Assembly: GCA_043806215.1 (NCBI GenBank)
Contig: JAZDHD010000332.1
Location: forward strand, 1-19,575
Direction: 5' to 3'
Source of the DNA: JAVHLK01 sp043806215
GTDB taxonomy: Bacteria; Desulfobacterota; Desulfomonilia; Desulfomonilales; Desulfomonilaceae
DNA length: 19,575 nucleotides
Below are positions 1-7,005 of the stretch, in pieces (position 1 is the stretch's first letter; every line of letters starts with the position of its first letter). The position numbers and the translations under genes are program-made. The notes under the pieces were generated by a model that saw only the letters and a program-made list of their open reading frames with translations, searched no databases and had not been told where the DNA came from.

Positions 1-7
1 GCACTTA

Positions 8-31
8 GGCAACTGCTCCAGAGCGGTTGCC
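8..31. repeat. Inverted repeat (hairpin) beyond the operon end
   Basis: GGCAAC (8-13) pairs with GTTGCC (26-31). The stem extends inward by T-G wobble, G-C and C-G pairs, leaving a six-base loop. No T-run follows on either strand. It lies just beyond the intrinsic terminator of the minus-strand operon. It may be a backup terminator or belong to a neighbour outside the window; nothing in the sequence decides this. Confidence 0.35.
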
Positions 32-44
32 GTAGTCTCTAACC

Positions 45-79
45 AAGAAAAAGGCACTACCGGACCTGCCGGCAGTGTC
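45..79 (-). terminator. Intrinsic terminator closing the corrinoid methyl-transfer operon
   Basis: On the minus strand an 11-base arm (79-69) pairs with 63-53 across a five-base loop, with one A/C mismatch and one G-U wobble. The stem is followed at once by TTTTT (52-48), then C and TT. It starts 40 bases after the stop codon of the small cysteine protein gene at 119. Stem, loop and U-tract match a Rho-independent terminator. The stem core (CACTGCCGG or its complement) is shared with the hairpin at 4883-4909. Confidence 0.75.
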
Positions 80-118
80 CCCCTGCCTTTGAGCGGCAGA
101 CTGGAGCAAGCCCCGTGC

Positions 119-469
119 TTACTCCCCATCGTCATTTTTGAATTCAATACGTACAGACGCCGGCACGTTGAGCCCCAGCGCCACTTCACCAGCCTTAATC
201 ATCGCTATCGGCACCGGGCAAGAAGCATGTTGAACGGCCTTGGTCACCTCCACAAGAATCCTGTTTCTGCTTCGGTCGGTCTGGAGCAGATCCCGGAGGG
301 TAAAGGGGCCCGTTGCCTCGGTGTCGAGGGCTGCAACAGATTCACACTGGGATTCGAGTTCAATGACAACCTTACCGGAGGCGATCTTCCGAGCCTTCAC
401 GAGGGTCACGAAGCCACATGCACCGGGGAACACCTCTACGATTGTCAAACTGCCGTCATTCTTCACCAT
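119..469 (-). CDS. Small three-cysteine protein linked to corrinoid methyltransferase genes
   Basis: This is a 116-residue soluble protein with no signal peptide or membrane segment. Its three cysteines sit in conserved-looking settings: GACGF (C18), SQC (C42) and ASCPVP (C84), followed by an acidic/hydrophobic tail. I recognise the pattern as a small uncharacterised family (I believe DUF6951) found beside corrinoid methyltransferase genes in anaerobes; that label is from memory. The ATG at 469 has a GGAG ribosome site five bases upstream. It is the last gene of the minus-strand run, 52 bases after the corrinoid activator gene and before an intrinsic terminator. The cysteines could bind a metal or Fe-S cluster, or act as thiols in electron delivery, but the sequence does not show which. 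Function unknown. Confidence 0.82.
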   Translation of the reverse strand: MVKNDGSLTIVEVFPGACGFVTLVKARKIASGKVVIELESQCESVAALDTEATGPFTLRDLLQTDRSRNRILVEVTKAVQHASCPVPIAMIKAGEVALGLNVPASVRIEFKNDDGE

Positions 470-521
470 ACAACTCCGCGACCGTCGTCTGTCCGCTGGT
501 ACCCGTCTTTCATTACCCGCC

Positions 522-2561
522 TCAGCGCTTACCGGTCCGGTGCCGTATCAGCCCCAGGCCTTCGAGGAGAGGAAATCGGTCCTTCATGTGCGGAATGTGC
601 AATGCCTGAGTGAATTCCTGCTGAAAATCCCTTTCCAGCGTGAGGACGAGGTGCTCGGTATTTCGTGCAATGTGGTCTGCCTCCCGTCGTTTTTCATGGT
701 TGAGAAGAGCTACTCTCGCCCCGTCCCCGGCTGCGTTTCCCACGAATGACACGCGATCCGGCTCACAGTCGGGGAGCATGCCCATGATCATGACTTTGAG
801 CTTGTCCACATGGTTGCCGAAAGCACCGGCGATCTTCACTGCATCAACCCGATCCACGCCCATTCTTCTCATGAGAAGCTTGCACCCGGAATAAATGGCT
901 GCCTTGGCTAGTTGAATCTGGCGCACATCCTTTTGCGTGATGACGAGATCTTTGCCGAATGTGGTTTCGTCTGCCCAGGCAACCACAAACTCTGCAATAC
1001 CGGAGTCCGGATCCCTGCGGAAACGGGAGGATTTCTGAGCCCCATTGAACCGCCCGCTTCCGGTGATGATGTCACACAGGTAGAGCTCCGCGAACAGGTC
1101 CAGGATACCGGAGCCGCAGATTCCTCTTGCACCGATTTCTCCCGGTAACAGGCTGCTCTTCCATGCCCGCCGGCCTATAAGCTTGTAGTCGACCTCATGG
1201 GTGTCGGGATCGATGACAACCCGTTCGATGACACCGGGGGCCGCTCTCATCCCAAAGGAGATGTGAGCACCTTCCAGCGCGGGACCGGTCGCACATGAAC
1301 AGGAAATCATCCTTCGGTTATTGCCCAGGACCAGCTCGCCATTCGTGCCGATGTCAATGATGAGTTGCAGCTCGTCAGTCATGTGCGGCTCTTCAGCGAG
1401 GATAACCGCCACGTTGTCGGCGCCCACGAAGCCTGCCTGGTTGGGAAGCACATGCACATAAGCCGAATCGCCGATGAACATCCCAAGATCCCGTGCTCGA
1501 ATGTCCAGGCTGCGACCGACCGCTGAGGTGAAAGGGGCAATACCCACCACTTGGGGATCCAATCCAAGGAGAATGTGGTGCATGACCGTGTTTCCCACGA
1601 CGGTCATGTCCATGATCAAGCGGCGCTTCGCAGTCACCTCATTCCTTTCCTTGGCGCTGAGACCGGATCCTTGCCCGCATTCGCCTGCCACGTGAGGAAT
1701 CCGATTGCAGGCCCGGGAAATCATGGCGTTCAGGCCGGCAATGAGCTCCCTTCTCATGGTCTCCAGACCTTCCGGGTTATTCATGTGGTAGGTGATGCGG
1801 GACATGACATCCTCCCCGTACCCGGCCTGGGGGTTCATCATGGACTCTGTCGCGATGACCTCCATGGTTCTCAGGTTGCACAGGTACAATGCCATGGTGG
1901 TCGTGCCCACATCCACCGCCATCCCGTAATAGTCTTGGACAATTCCGGGCAAAATATCAATAACTTCCCTGTCTTTCCAGAGGGCTGCGGTAACGGTCCA
2001 TTGACCGGCCCTGAGGGTTTCCGAAATCCTCCTCAGCGCCGCCCAGTCGATGGTCAGGGATGTCAGGCCGTGCGTGAGCTCCATTTCGTTGCAGAGGCGT
2101 TCAAAATCCCCAGTGGGGTTCTCAAGGCAGGGAGGGGACAACTGCACTGGATAGAGCTTCACGGCGGGATTCCGCTGAATGTGAATGGGCCTGACGTCCT
2201 TCGTGATTACCGGAGCGGTCCTCCTGGATTCTTCAGGAACAAAGACGACCAGATCGCCATGGACCTGGGCTGCGCATGCGAGCCGGAATCCTCCGTCTCG
2301 TTCCTGGGGGCTGATGTGGCCTTCTTCTTCGGCTTTCCAGGGCCCGGCATGAAGTTGAGAAGAATTGAGCCCCGATGTTACCCGGGCACCGTCCTCAATG
2401 CGCACCCTGCACTTTCCGCAGATCTTCATGCCTCCGCACAGCGCCTCGATGTTGGCTCCTAGTTGAAGGGAGGCCTCAATCAGGGTGGTGCCCTCGTCGA
2501 TCAATCCTCTTCTGCCCGCCGGCTGAAAAGTCACACGATGTTTGGGAGGAGAAGATGCCAT
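522..2561 (-). CDS. Corrinoid-protein reductive activator, RACo type ([2Fe-2S] plus ASKHA domain)
   Basis: This 679-residue protein has the layout of the RACo/DUF4445 family. An N-terminal plant-type [2Fe-2S] ferredoxin domain has cysteines C42-x5-C48-x2-C51-x44-C96. A linker follows, then a large ASKHA-fold ATPase domain beginning at about residue 214 (MAVDVGTTT), with later phosphate/adenosine-type motifs IDIGTNGE, ICGSGILD and IAGAFGNH. Known members use ATP and a low-potential electron to return an inactive Co(II) corrinoid to Co(I). Here the client is very likely the corrinoid protein encoded immediately upstream, whose stop codon lies three bases before this ATG. The cluster is [2Fe-2S], not the C-terminal 4Fe-4S arrangement of RamA. 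A dedicated ferredoxin reductase is not visible, so the electron source is unknown. Confidence 0.93.
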   Translation of the reverse strand: MASSPPKHRVTFQPAGRRGLIDEGTTLIEASLQLGANIEALCGGMKICGKCRVRIEDGARVTSGLNSSQLHAGPWKAEEEGHISPQERDGGFRLACAAQVHGDLVVFVPEESRRTAPVITKDVRPIHIQRNPAVKLYPVQLSPPCLENPTGDFERLCNEMELTHGLTSLTIDWAALRRISETLRAGQWTVTAALWKDREVIDILPGIVQDYYGMAVDVGTTTMALYLCNLRTMEVIATESMMNPQAGYGEDVMSRITYHMNNPEGLETMRRELIAGLNAMISRACNRIPHVAGECGQGSGLSAKERNEVTAKRRLIMDMTVVGNTVMHHILLGLDPQVVGIAPFTSAVGRSLDIRARDLGMFIGDSAYVHVLPNQAGFVGADNVAVILAEEPHMTDELQLIIDIGTNGELVLGNNRRMISCSCATGPALEGAHISFGMRAAPGVIERVVIDPDTHEVDYKLIGRRAWKSSLLPGEIGARGICGSGILDLFAELYLCDIITGSGRFNGAQKSSRFRRDPDSGIAEFVVAWADETTFGKDLVITQKDVRQIQLAKAAIYSGCKLLMRRMGVDRVDAVKIAGAFGNHVDKLKVMIMGMLPDCEPDRVSFVGNAAGDGARVALLNHEKRREADHIARNTEHLVLTLERDFQQEFTQALHIPHMKDRFPLLEGLGLIRHRTGKR

Positions 2562-2564
2562 GCC

Positions 2565-3251
2565 TCACTGCACCGGGAGCGCTTCCGCGCCGCTCTTCAT
2601 CTGAGTCATCAACCGCATGGCCTCTCGGACCGCGTTGCCCGCACTCTCGGCATAGCCGTCTGAACCGAAGAGCTGAGCGACCTCGCGGGTCACCGGCGCT
2701 CCACCAATCATTACGGAGACTCGGGGATTACTCTCTCTGATCGCGGAAATCGCACCTTTGAGCCCCATCATGGTGGTAGTCATCATCGAAGAGAGCGCCA
2801 CGATTTCGGATCCGGTTCGGTGCAGCTCTTCCACGAATCTTGATATTGGCACGTCCCGGCCCAGATCATGCACGGTGAATCCCGCAACTTCGAGCATCAT
2901 TTTCACGAGATTCTTCCCGATATCGTGAACGTCACCCTGCACCGTGCCGATAACCACCTGTCCCCTAGAGGCATCAGCCTGATCCGTATTGAGATGGGGC
3001 TTGAGGAGGTCCAGTCCGCGATACAACGCATCCGCACACATGAGTATCTCCGGCACGAAGTATTCGTGACGGTCGTAGAGATCTCCCACGGTCTTCATGC
3101 CCGCAGCGAGGCCGTTCATGATCGTGTCGAAAGGATCCAGACCCTCGTCCAGTGCCTGCTGAGCCAACTCAACAGTCTTATCCTCTTGATATTCCACCAC
3201 CGCCTGTGCAAGGCCTTCGAGAATCTCCTTGCGTTTCATTTCTGCATCCAT
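2565..3251 (-). CDS. Corrinoid (B12-binding) methyl-carrier protein, MtbC/MttC-like
   Basis: This is a 228-residue cobalamin-binding methyl carrier. Residues 1-90 form the four-helix cap typical of MtbC, MttC, MtaC and MetH modules. Residues about 96-220 form the Rossmann B12 domain, with the cobalt-ligating signature D107-x-H109-x-x-G112, then SSMMTTTM and GGAPVT (183-188), and DGYAESAG near the end. I placed the start at 3251, not at an ATG 42 bases upstream, because AAGGGG stands just before it and the protein then begins at the usual MDAEMKRKE-type start of the cap domain. It is followed three bases later by its likely activator. It would accept a methyl group from a substrate and pass it to an acceptor, cycling between Co(I) and methyl-Co(III). 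Confidence 0.93.
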   Translation of the reverse strand: MDAEMKRKEILEGLAQAVVEYQEDKTVELAQQALDEGLDPFDTIMNGLAAGMKTVGDLYDRHEYFVPEILMCADALYRGLDLLKPHLNTDQADASRGQVVIGTVQGDVHDIGKNLVKMMLEVAGFTVHDLGRDVPISRFVEELHRTGSEIVALSSMMTTTMMGLKGAISAIRESNPRVSVMIGGAPVTREVAQLFGSDGYAESAGNAVREAMRLMTQMKSGAEALPVQ

Positions 3252-3416
3252 TTCGTTTCCCCTTATAGGCTCTGCAAAAAGTTGCGGCTGCATTGGAAGA
3301 TCCCGCGTTCCGCATTACTGGGCAAGCCGCCGGCGCCATCCACCGCTGAATCCGTCATTTCTTCCGGCACCCGTTGTGCGCTCCAACGCATTGTCTGCCT
3401 CCGACCTACATTCGCC
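3252..3416. other. Intra-operon gap upstream of the corrinoid gene
   Basis: This 165-base gap is the longest in the minus-strand run. I found no coding sequence in it. It has a TATAAG on the minus strand just before the corrinoid start, but no matching -35 box. The AAGGGG ribosome site of the corrinoid gene is at its left edge. Confidence 0.4.
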
Positions 3417-3788
3417 TCAATCCGAGCGAGCCTTTGCCAGATTGGTCTCGATCTGTTCAAAGTCAAAACCTATGCCTCGAACGTCTCGAATTGCCGTGCC
3501 CAATTCTTCCGTGGGCGCGCGTTCGGCCATCGCGTCAATGAGATCCTCATACTGAGGAATCATTGATTCGAAAATAAGATCACCCTGAATGGCGATGGTG
3601 GGCAAAACCCGACCCTTCATTTCCACGAATTTGTCCACTCCCGCCCGGGTCTTGATCGACCACTCCCGATAGCAGATGACGTCCTGTATTTGTTGGGGTA
3701 AAGCTGCAATAGACTCCATCATGTACGTGCATGCCGCACATTGCAGACTATCCAGAGTCAGTACGTCTATCATTATGGTGTCGGACAT
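3417..3788 (-). CDS. Thioredoxin-fold protein with CxxC, operon-specific redox partner
   Basis: This is a 123-residue cytoplasmic protein. After a first beta strand it carries C17-A-A-C20 (QCAACTYMM), the redox-active position of thioredoxin-fold proteins. The cis-proline loop VLPTIAIQG (P63) follows at the expected distance, along with an internal C39. The C-terminal third (about 85-123) is an acidic helix not found in ordinary thioredoxin. The ATG at 3788 lies two bases after the stop of the UroD-family gene, and its TGAGGA ribosome site overlaps that gene's end, so the two are probably translationally coupled. In this context it may keep thiol or zinc ligands of the methyltransferases reduced, or feed electrons to corrinoid activation. 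Both roles are inference; the fold assignment is firm. Confidence 0.85.
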   Translation of the reverse strand: MSDTIMIDVLTLDSLQCAACTYMMESIAALPQQIQDVICYREWSIKTRAGVDKFVEMKGRVLPTIAIQGDLIFESMIPQYEDLIDAMAERAPTEELGTAIRDVRGIGFDFEQIETNLAKARSD

Positions 3789-3790
3789 TG

Positions 3791-4843
3791 CTAATCCTCA
3801 ACATTCTTTCGCGCGAAATCATGCGGATAGGACGCATAATTCGCCGAGTACCATTCCATGGCCTGGAGAACCTGGTCTACATTTTCCGGGGGAACGTTGT
3901 ACGGCATGTCACACCCGGGAGCCAGAATGAATCCCGTGCCGCCTCCTGCGGCCATGCACGTAATCGCGTCCTCACGCGGGGAAAGAAGCCCCAGAGAGAG
4001 CGCGAGGGTCAGCTTGATGTTACCCGCGAATCCCACACCATGTTCCAGCGCCACGTCCCGCACATATGAGAGATTGAGCTGTTCATCGATGGCAAAGCCG
4101 TCGGTTCCTATGGCAGCCACTTCGTGGAGCACTTTGACGGCATCCCCGCATATGAAGAAGCTGGACACTTTGCCGGCATTCTTCGCTTCCTCTATGGCCG
4201 GTTGCGTAGCGGGCACCACCAGATCCTGAAAGGTGCTCGGCCGGATTTGCGACGCGACCGGATCGGTAATGGCAACGACATCGCACCCGATTTCTTGGGC
4301 ATAGATTCGCGCTGATTCTCCCGCGACCTCTCCGGCAAAGCTGACGATCTCTGCAGCAAGTTCCGGATTCTTGTACACGTCCGTAAAGAGCTGAACGCCT
4401 CGAAGGTGACTGGCGAGAGTGAGAGGACCGCATACGATACCGTACAGCGCAACATCGGGCAGGGCCTCTCTCACTTTCTTACCAGCCTCGATGATGACCG
4501 GCCAGCGCCCGTCTTTGGGACCCGGAACCTTGATCCCGGAATCCGTTAGTCTTTGCTTGTCCAGCGGATGCCCGGTGATGGAGGGAGGATTGTCGGGCCA
4601 CCAGCGATGGGGGCAGCCCATTGAAATCGCCTCCACGCCGAGGTCGAAGATGAGCGGAATCCCGTCCGCCTTGTACCGTTCAGCAGCATGAACCACCCCG
4701 CGGACTATGGCGTCCGGATTCTGCAAATAGGTATCTGCCGGTTCGTCGATCAGAAAGGCCGAATGAACTCCGCAATAGGGTACCCACGGAACCCGCTGGG
4801 TCGGTAATCCGCGGACGGCGTCGATCACATCTTGTTTTCCCAT
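3791..4843 (-). CDS. UroD/MtaA-family methyltransferase homologue with the zinc His replaced by Phe
   Basis: This 350-residue protein is a TIM barrel of the uroporphyrinogen decarboxylase superfamily, in the corrinoid methyltransferase branch (MtaA, MtbA, CmuA and relatives). Visible family blocks are GPLTLASHLRG (139-149), the DEQ-containing strand (253-255), GNIKL (274-278) and the glycine-rich GGGTGFILAPGC (300-311). MtaA-type enzymes bind catalytic zinc through His-x-Cys plus a distal Cys. Here the distal C311 and C232 are present, but the His position is F230 (SFFICGD). There is no signal peptide. A terminator-like hairpin lies between this gene and the upstream binding-protein gene, and the downstream thioredoxin-like gene starts two bases after its stop. 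It probably transfers methyl groups to or from the corrinoid protein, but the altered zinc site leaves open a non-thiol acceptor or another ligand. It is not the heme-pathway HemE. Confidence 0.88.
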   Translation of the reverse strand: MGKQDVIDAVRGLPTQRVPWVPYCGVHSAFLIDEPADTYLQNPDAIVRGVVHAAERYKADGIPLIFDLGVEAISMGCPHRWWPDNPPSITGHPLDKQRLTDSGIKVPGPKDGRWPVIIEAGKKVREALPDVALYGIVCGPLTLASHLRGVQLFTDVYKNPELAAEIVSFAGEVAGESARIYAQEIGCDVVAITDPVASQIRPSTFQDLVVPATQPAIEEAKNAGKVSSFFICGDAVKVLHEVAAIGTDGFAIDEQLNLSYVRDVALEHGVGFAGNIKLTLALSLGLLSPREDAITCMAAGGGTGFILAPGCDMPYNVPPENVDQVLQAMEWYSANYASYPHDFARKNVED

Positions 4844-4872
4844 GAATTCTTACCACGTATCAGGGTCTGCCC

Positions 4873-4909
4873 CAAAAAGACCGACACTGCCGGCCTTCCC
4901 GGCAGTGTC
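4873..4909 (-). terminator. Internal hairpin with U-tract between transporter and methyltransferase genes
   Basis: GACACTGCCGG (4883-4893) and CCGGCAGTGTC (4899-4909) form a perfect 11-base-pair stem with a five-base loop. On the minus strand the stem is followed after three bases by TCTTTTT (4879-4873). This is a convincing intrinsic terminator or attenuator, 44 bases after the stop codon of the binding-protein gene and 40 bases before the next ATG. The stem core is shared with the operon-end terminator at 53-79. It would reduce but need not abolish transcription into the corrinoid half of the cluster. Confidence 0.72.
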
Positions 4910-4953
4910 TTGTCGTATCCGCAACCGAAGGCGGGGCTTCCCGTTTCAAACCC

Positions 4954-5919
4954 TCAATAGGGATCGTTCAGCGACTTGGCAAAACGGCCGTCGACCATCT
5001 TGCTCACATCAATCGGCTTCTTGAGCAGATTGAACTTCATCATCATTTTGTAGGATTCCCCCAGGCCGTATGTATAGATAACCGGAGGGGAATCAAACTG
5101 CGCCAAGACAAAGGGCTTCTTATTGGAGGCCTGGTTGATGTTGTTGTACTTTGCATAGATCTTCACTGCCTCATCGGGGGTCCTATTGATAACCTCTCTT
5201 GCCATTCCCAGCGCCTGGACGAACTTTCGGATGGTTTCCGGGTGTTTCTCCACGAAATCCCTCTTAAAGAACCATCCGCAGGAGTTCCAGAGATGCTTGC
5301 TCGTGGGGCAGGAATGGACCACACGGATTTGATCGCCCAGCTTCGCCTCCATGGACGGCGAAGACATTGTAATGTCAACGTTTCCGCTCAGGAGCATCGA
5401 CGCACGTTCCGCATCATCGCCGGTCTGTATGACCTCGTATCCCTTGATTCCTCGCTGCGTGAGATCATATTCCAGCGCAAGCCACGGATTGGAAGGCTTC
5501 TTAAGATTGGCAATCTTCTTGCCGCCGAAATCGTCGATTGATTTTATGGGTGAGTCTTTGAGCACGGCATAGTCGAAAGTCCGGTTTCCTATGCCGCACA
5601 CCAATACCAGGTCAACCCCCTTTTCCGCAAGAAAGAGCGCTGTGGACGACGGCACAAACGCTCCGGAAACATCGCTCCTGGGGATCATGCTTATTCGGGT
5701 GGGGAAACTGGGTACGTCAATCGGCTCGAAATCCAACCCTACCTTCTTGAAGTACCCTTTCTCGAATGCAATGGGCACATCCATCAGGAAGTCCAGGACT
5801 GAAGCATAGATCACCTTCATGTGGTCTTGTTCCGCAAAAGCATTGGAGCACAGGATGACCAGCAGGCAAACCGCAAAATACTTCGCGAAACGCACATATC
5901 TCTTTCGGCAGAAGGACAT
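4954..5919 (-). CDS. ABC transporter periplasmic substrate-binding protein (NMT1/TauA/SsuA type), copy 1
   Basis: This is a 321-residue exported binding protein. A basic n-region, a hydrophobic stretch (about 12-24) and NAFA before E30 give a Sec signal peptide with no lipobox. The mature part has the two-lobed layout of the nitrate/sulfonate/taurine/thiamine-precursor class, including DFLMDVPIAFEKGYFKKVGL and a hinge-region DYAVLKDSPIK. I chose the ATG at 5919 over the adjacent GTG at 5922 because AGAGGTG stands eight bases before the ATG. It is closely related to the next gene upstream: the core from LVLVCGIGN to PWLALE, the WNSCGW block and the C-terminal DGRFAKSLnDPY recur in both. Substrate unknown; it would serve the permease/ATPase encoded in the same run. 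Confidence 0.9.
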   Translation of the reverse strand: MSFCRKRYVRFAKYFAVCLLVILCSNAFAEQDHMKVIYASVLDFLMDVPIAFEKGYFKKVGLDFEPIDVPSFPTRISMIPRSDVSGAFVPSSTALFLAEKGVDLVLVCGIGNRTFDYAVLKDSPIKSIDDFGGKKIANLKKPSNPWLALEYDLTQRGIKGYEVIQTGDDAERASMLLSGNVDITMSSPSMEAKLGDQIRVVHSCPTSKHLWNSCGWFFKRDFVEKHPETIRKFVQALGMAREVINRTPDEAVKIYAKYNNINQASNKKPFVLAQFDSPPVIYTYGLGESYKMMMKFNLLKKPIDVSKMVDGRFAKSLNDPY

Positions 5920-5986
5920 CACTCTTTCACCTCTTGCTCAGGTCATTGGGTGGTTCGTTTTCCAGAAAAGGCCGTTTTCTCGTGAA

Positions 5987-6952
5987 TCAGTACGGGTCCG
6001 TCAGCGATTTGGCAAAGCGCCCATCCACGAGTGTCTGAATATCCATCTCCTTGTCCAGCAAATGGAATTCACGCATAACATTGTAGGTTTGCTGCAATCC
6101 GTACGTGTAAATAACCGGCGGATAGTCGAACTGCGCCAGGACAAACGGCTTCTTGAAGGATTTGTCGTTGAGTCGGCTGAATTTGGAATATATGTTGATC
6201 GCTTCCTCAGGATTTTCCCGGATAAGCTTGCGAGCCTTGGCCATGCCTTCCACAAGCCTCTTGACGGCTTCAGGATGAGCCTTGACATATGCCGGTTTGA
6301 ACCACCATCCGCAGGAGTTCCAGAGGTATTTGCTGGTGTTGCAGGAATGGACTACCCGTACTTGATCTCCCAGCTTGGCCAGAGGGCCGGGCTGTATAAG
6401 GATCACATCCACCTGTCCCGTCATGAGCATGGAGATCCGCTCCACGTCGTTTCCCACGTTGAGCTGCTCAGCCTTGATGTCGGCATCCTTGAGATCCTTC
6501 TGCAAGGCTAACCAGGGGCCGGAGGGCTTGGGAGTATTGGCGATCTTCTTTCCTTCGAAATCCTTGAGTCTCTTGATGGGGGAGTCCTTCAGCACGGCGT
6601 AGTCGAAGGTTCGATTGCCGATACCACATACCAGGACGAGCGGCACACCCTTGTCTATGAGCTTCAGCGCATTACCGGAGGAGAGGAAGGCTCCGTCAAT
6701 ATCCTCTTTGGGCACCAGTCCGGATCGGGTAACGGTGCTTTCCGCGTTGACCGGCTCCACATCGAGCCCGAGTTCCTTGAAAGACCCCTTCTCATAAGCG
6801 ATACTGAAATCCATAAGGAAGTCAAAGGTCCAGGAATGTATTACTTTCATCTTCTCGTTTTCTGCAGCCGGGGCTTGAGTGGACATTCCGAGGCAGCACA
6901 GAACGAGAGATGCAATAATCAGACAGGACCAACGTTTAAGCCGACGATACAT
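5987..6952 (-). CDS. ABC transporter periplasmic substrate-binding protein (NMT1/TauA/SsuA type), copy 2
   Basis: This 321-residue exported protein is a tandem paralogue of the gene that follows it. The start is the ATG at 6952 (MYRRLKRW), preceded by GGAGG. An upstream in-frame ATG at 7036 would add 28 residues, overlap the permease gene and bury the signal peptide. The Sec signal is basic n-region, hydrophobic core about 8-22, cleavage near APAA-E31. The fold markers are the same as in copy 1: FDFLMDFSIAYEKG, NRTFDYAVLKDSPIK, KPSGPWLAL, LWNSCGWWFK, and the terminal GRFAKSLTDPY. Differences cluster between the shared blocks and in the segment around residues 175-200, which could change ligand choice. 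It begins 53 bases after the permease stop. Confidence 0.9.
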   Translation of the reverse strand: MYRRLKRWSCLIIASLVLCCLGMSTQAPAAENEKMKVIHSWTFDFLMDFSIAYEKGSFKELGLDVEPVNAESTVTRSGLVPKEDIDGAFLSSGNALKLIDKGVPLVLVCGIGNRTFDYAVLKDSPIKRLKDFEGKKIANTPKPSGPWLALQKDLKDADIKAEQLNVGNDVERISMLMTGQVDVILIQPGPLAKLGDQVRVVHSCNTSKYLWNSCGWWFKPAYVKAHPEAVKRLVEGMAKARKLIRENPEEAINIYSKFSRLNDKSFKKPFVLAQFDYPPVIYTYGLQQTYNVMREFHLLDKEMDIQTLVDGRFAKSLTDPY

Positions 6953-7005
6953 TCTATTCTCCTCCGGTATTCGATTCCTCGTCTTAAAGGCTATTAAGAA
7001 GCACC

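Noticed and set aside
1551..2462. Long plus-strand open frame of 303 codons opposite the activator gene
   Set aside because: It is a mirror frame of the RACo-type gene, which has unambiguous [2Fe-2S] and ASKHA motifs. The product is rich in His, Gly and Pro with no recognisable domain.
3252..3300. Promoter with TATAAG just before the corrinoid gene
   Set aside because: There is no -35 box at 16-18 bases, and the transcript would start at or inside the start codon.
3791..4843. Heme-pathway uroporphyrinogen decarboxylase (hemE)
   Set aside because: The sequence has methyltransferase-branch blocks, including the distal GC motif and ICGD, and lies in a corrinoid methyl-transfer operon. The HemE N-terminal arginine signature is absent.
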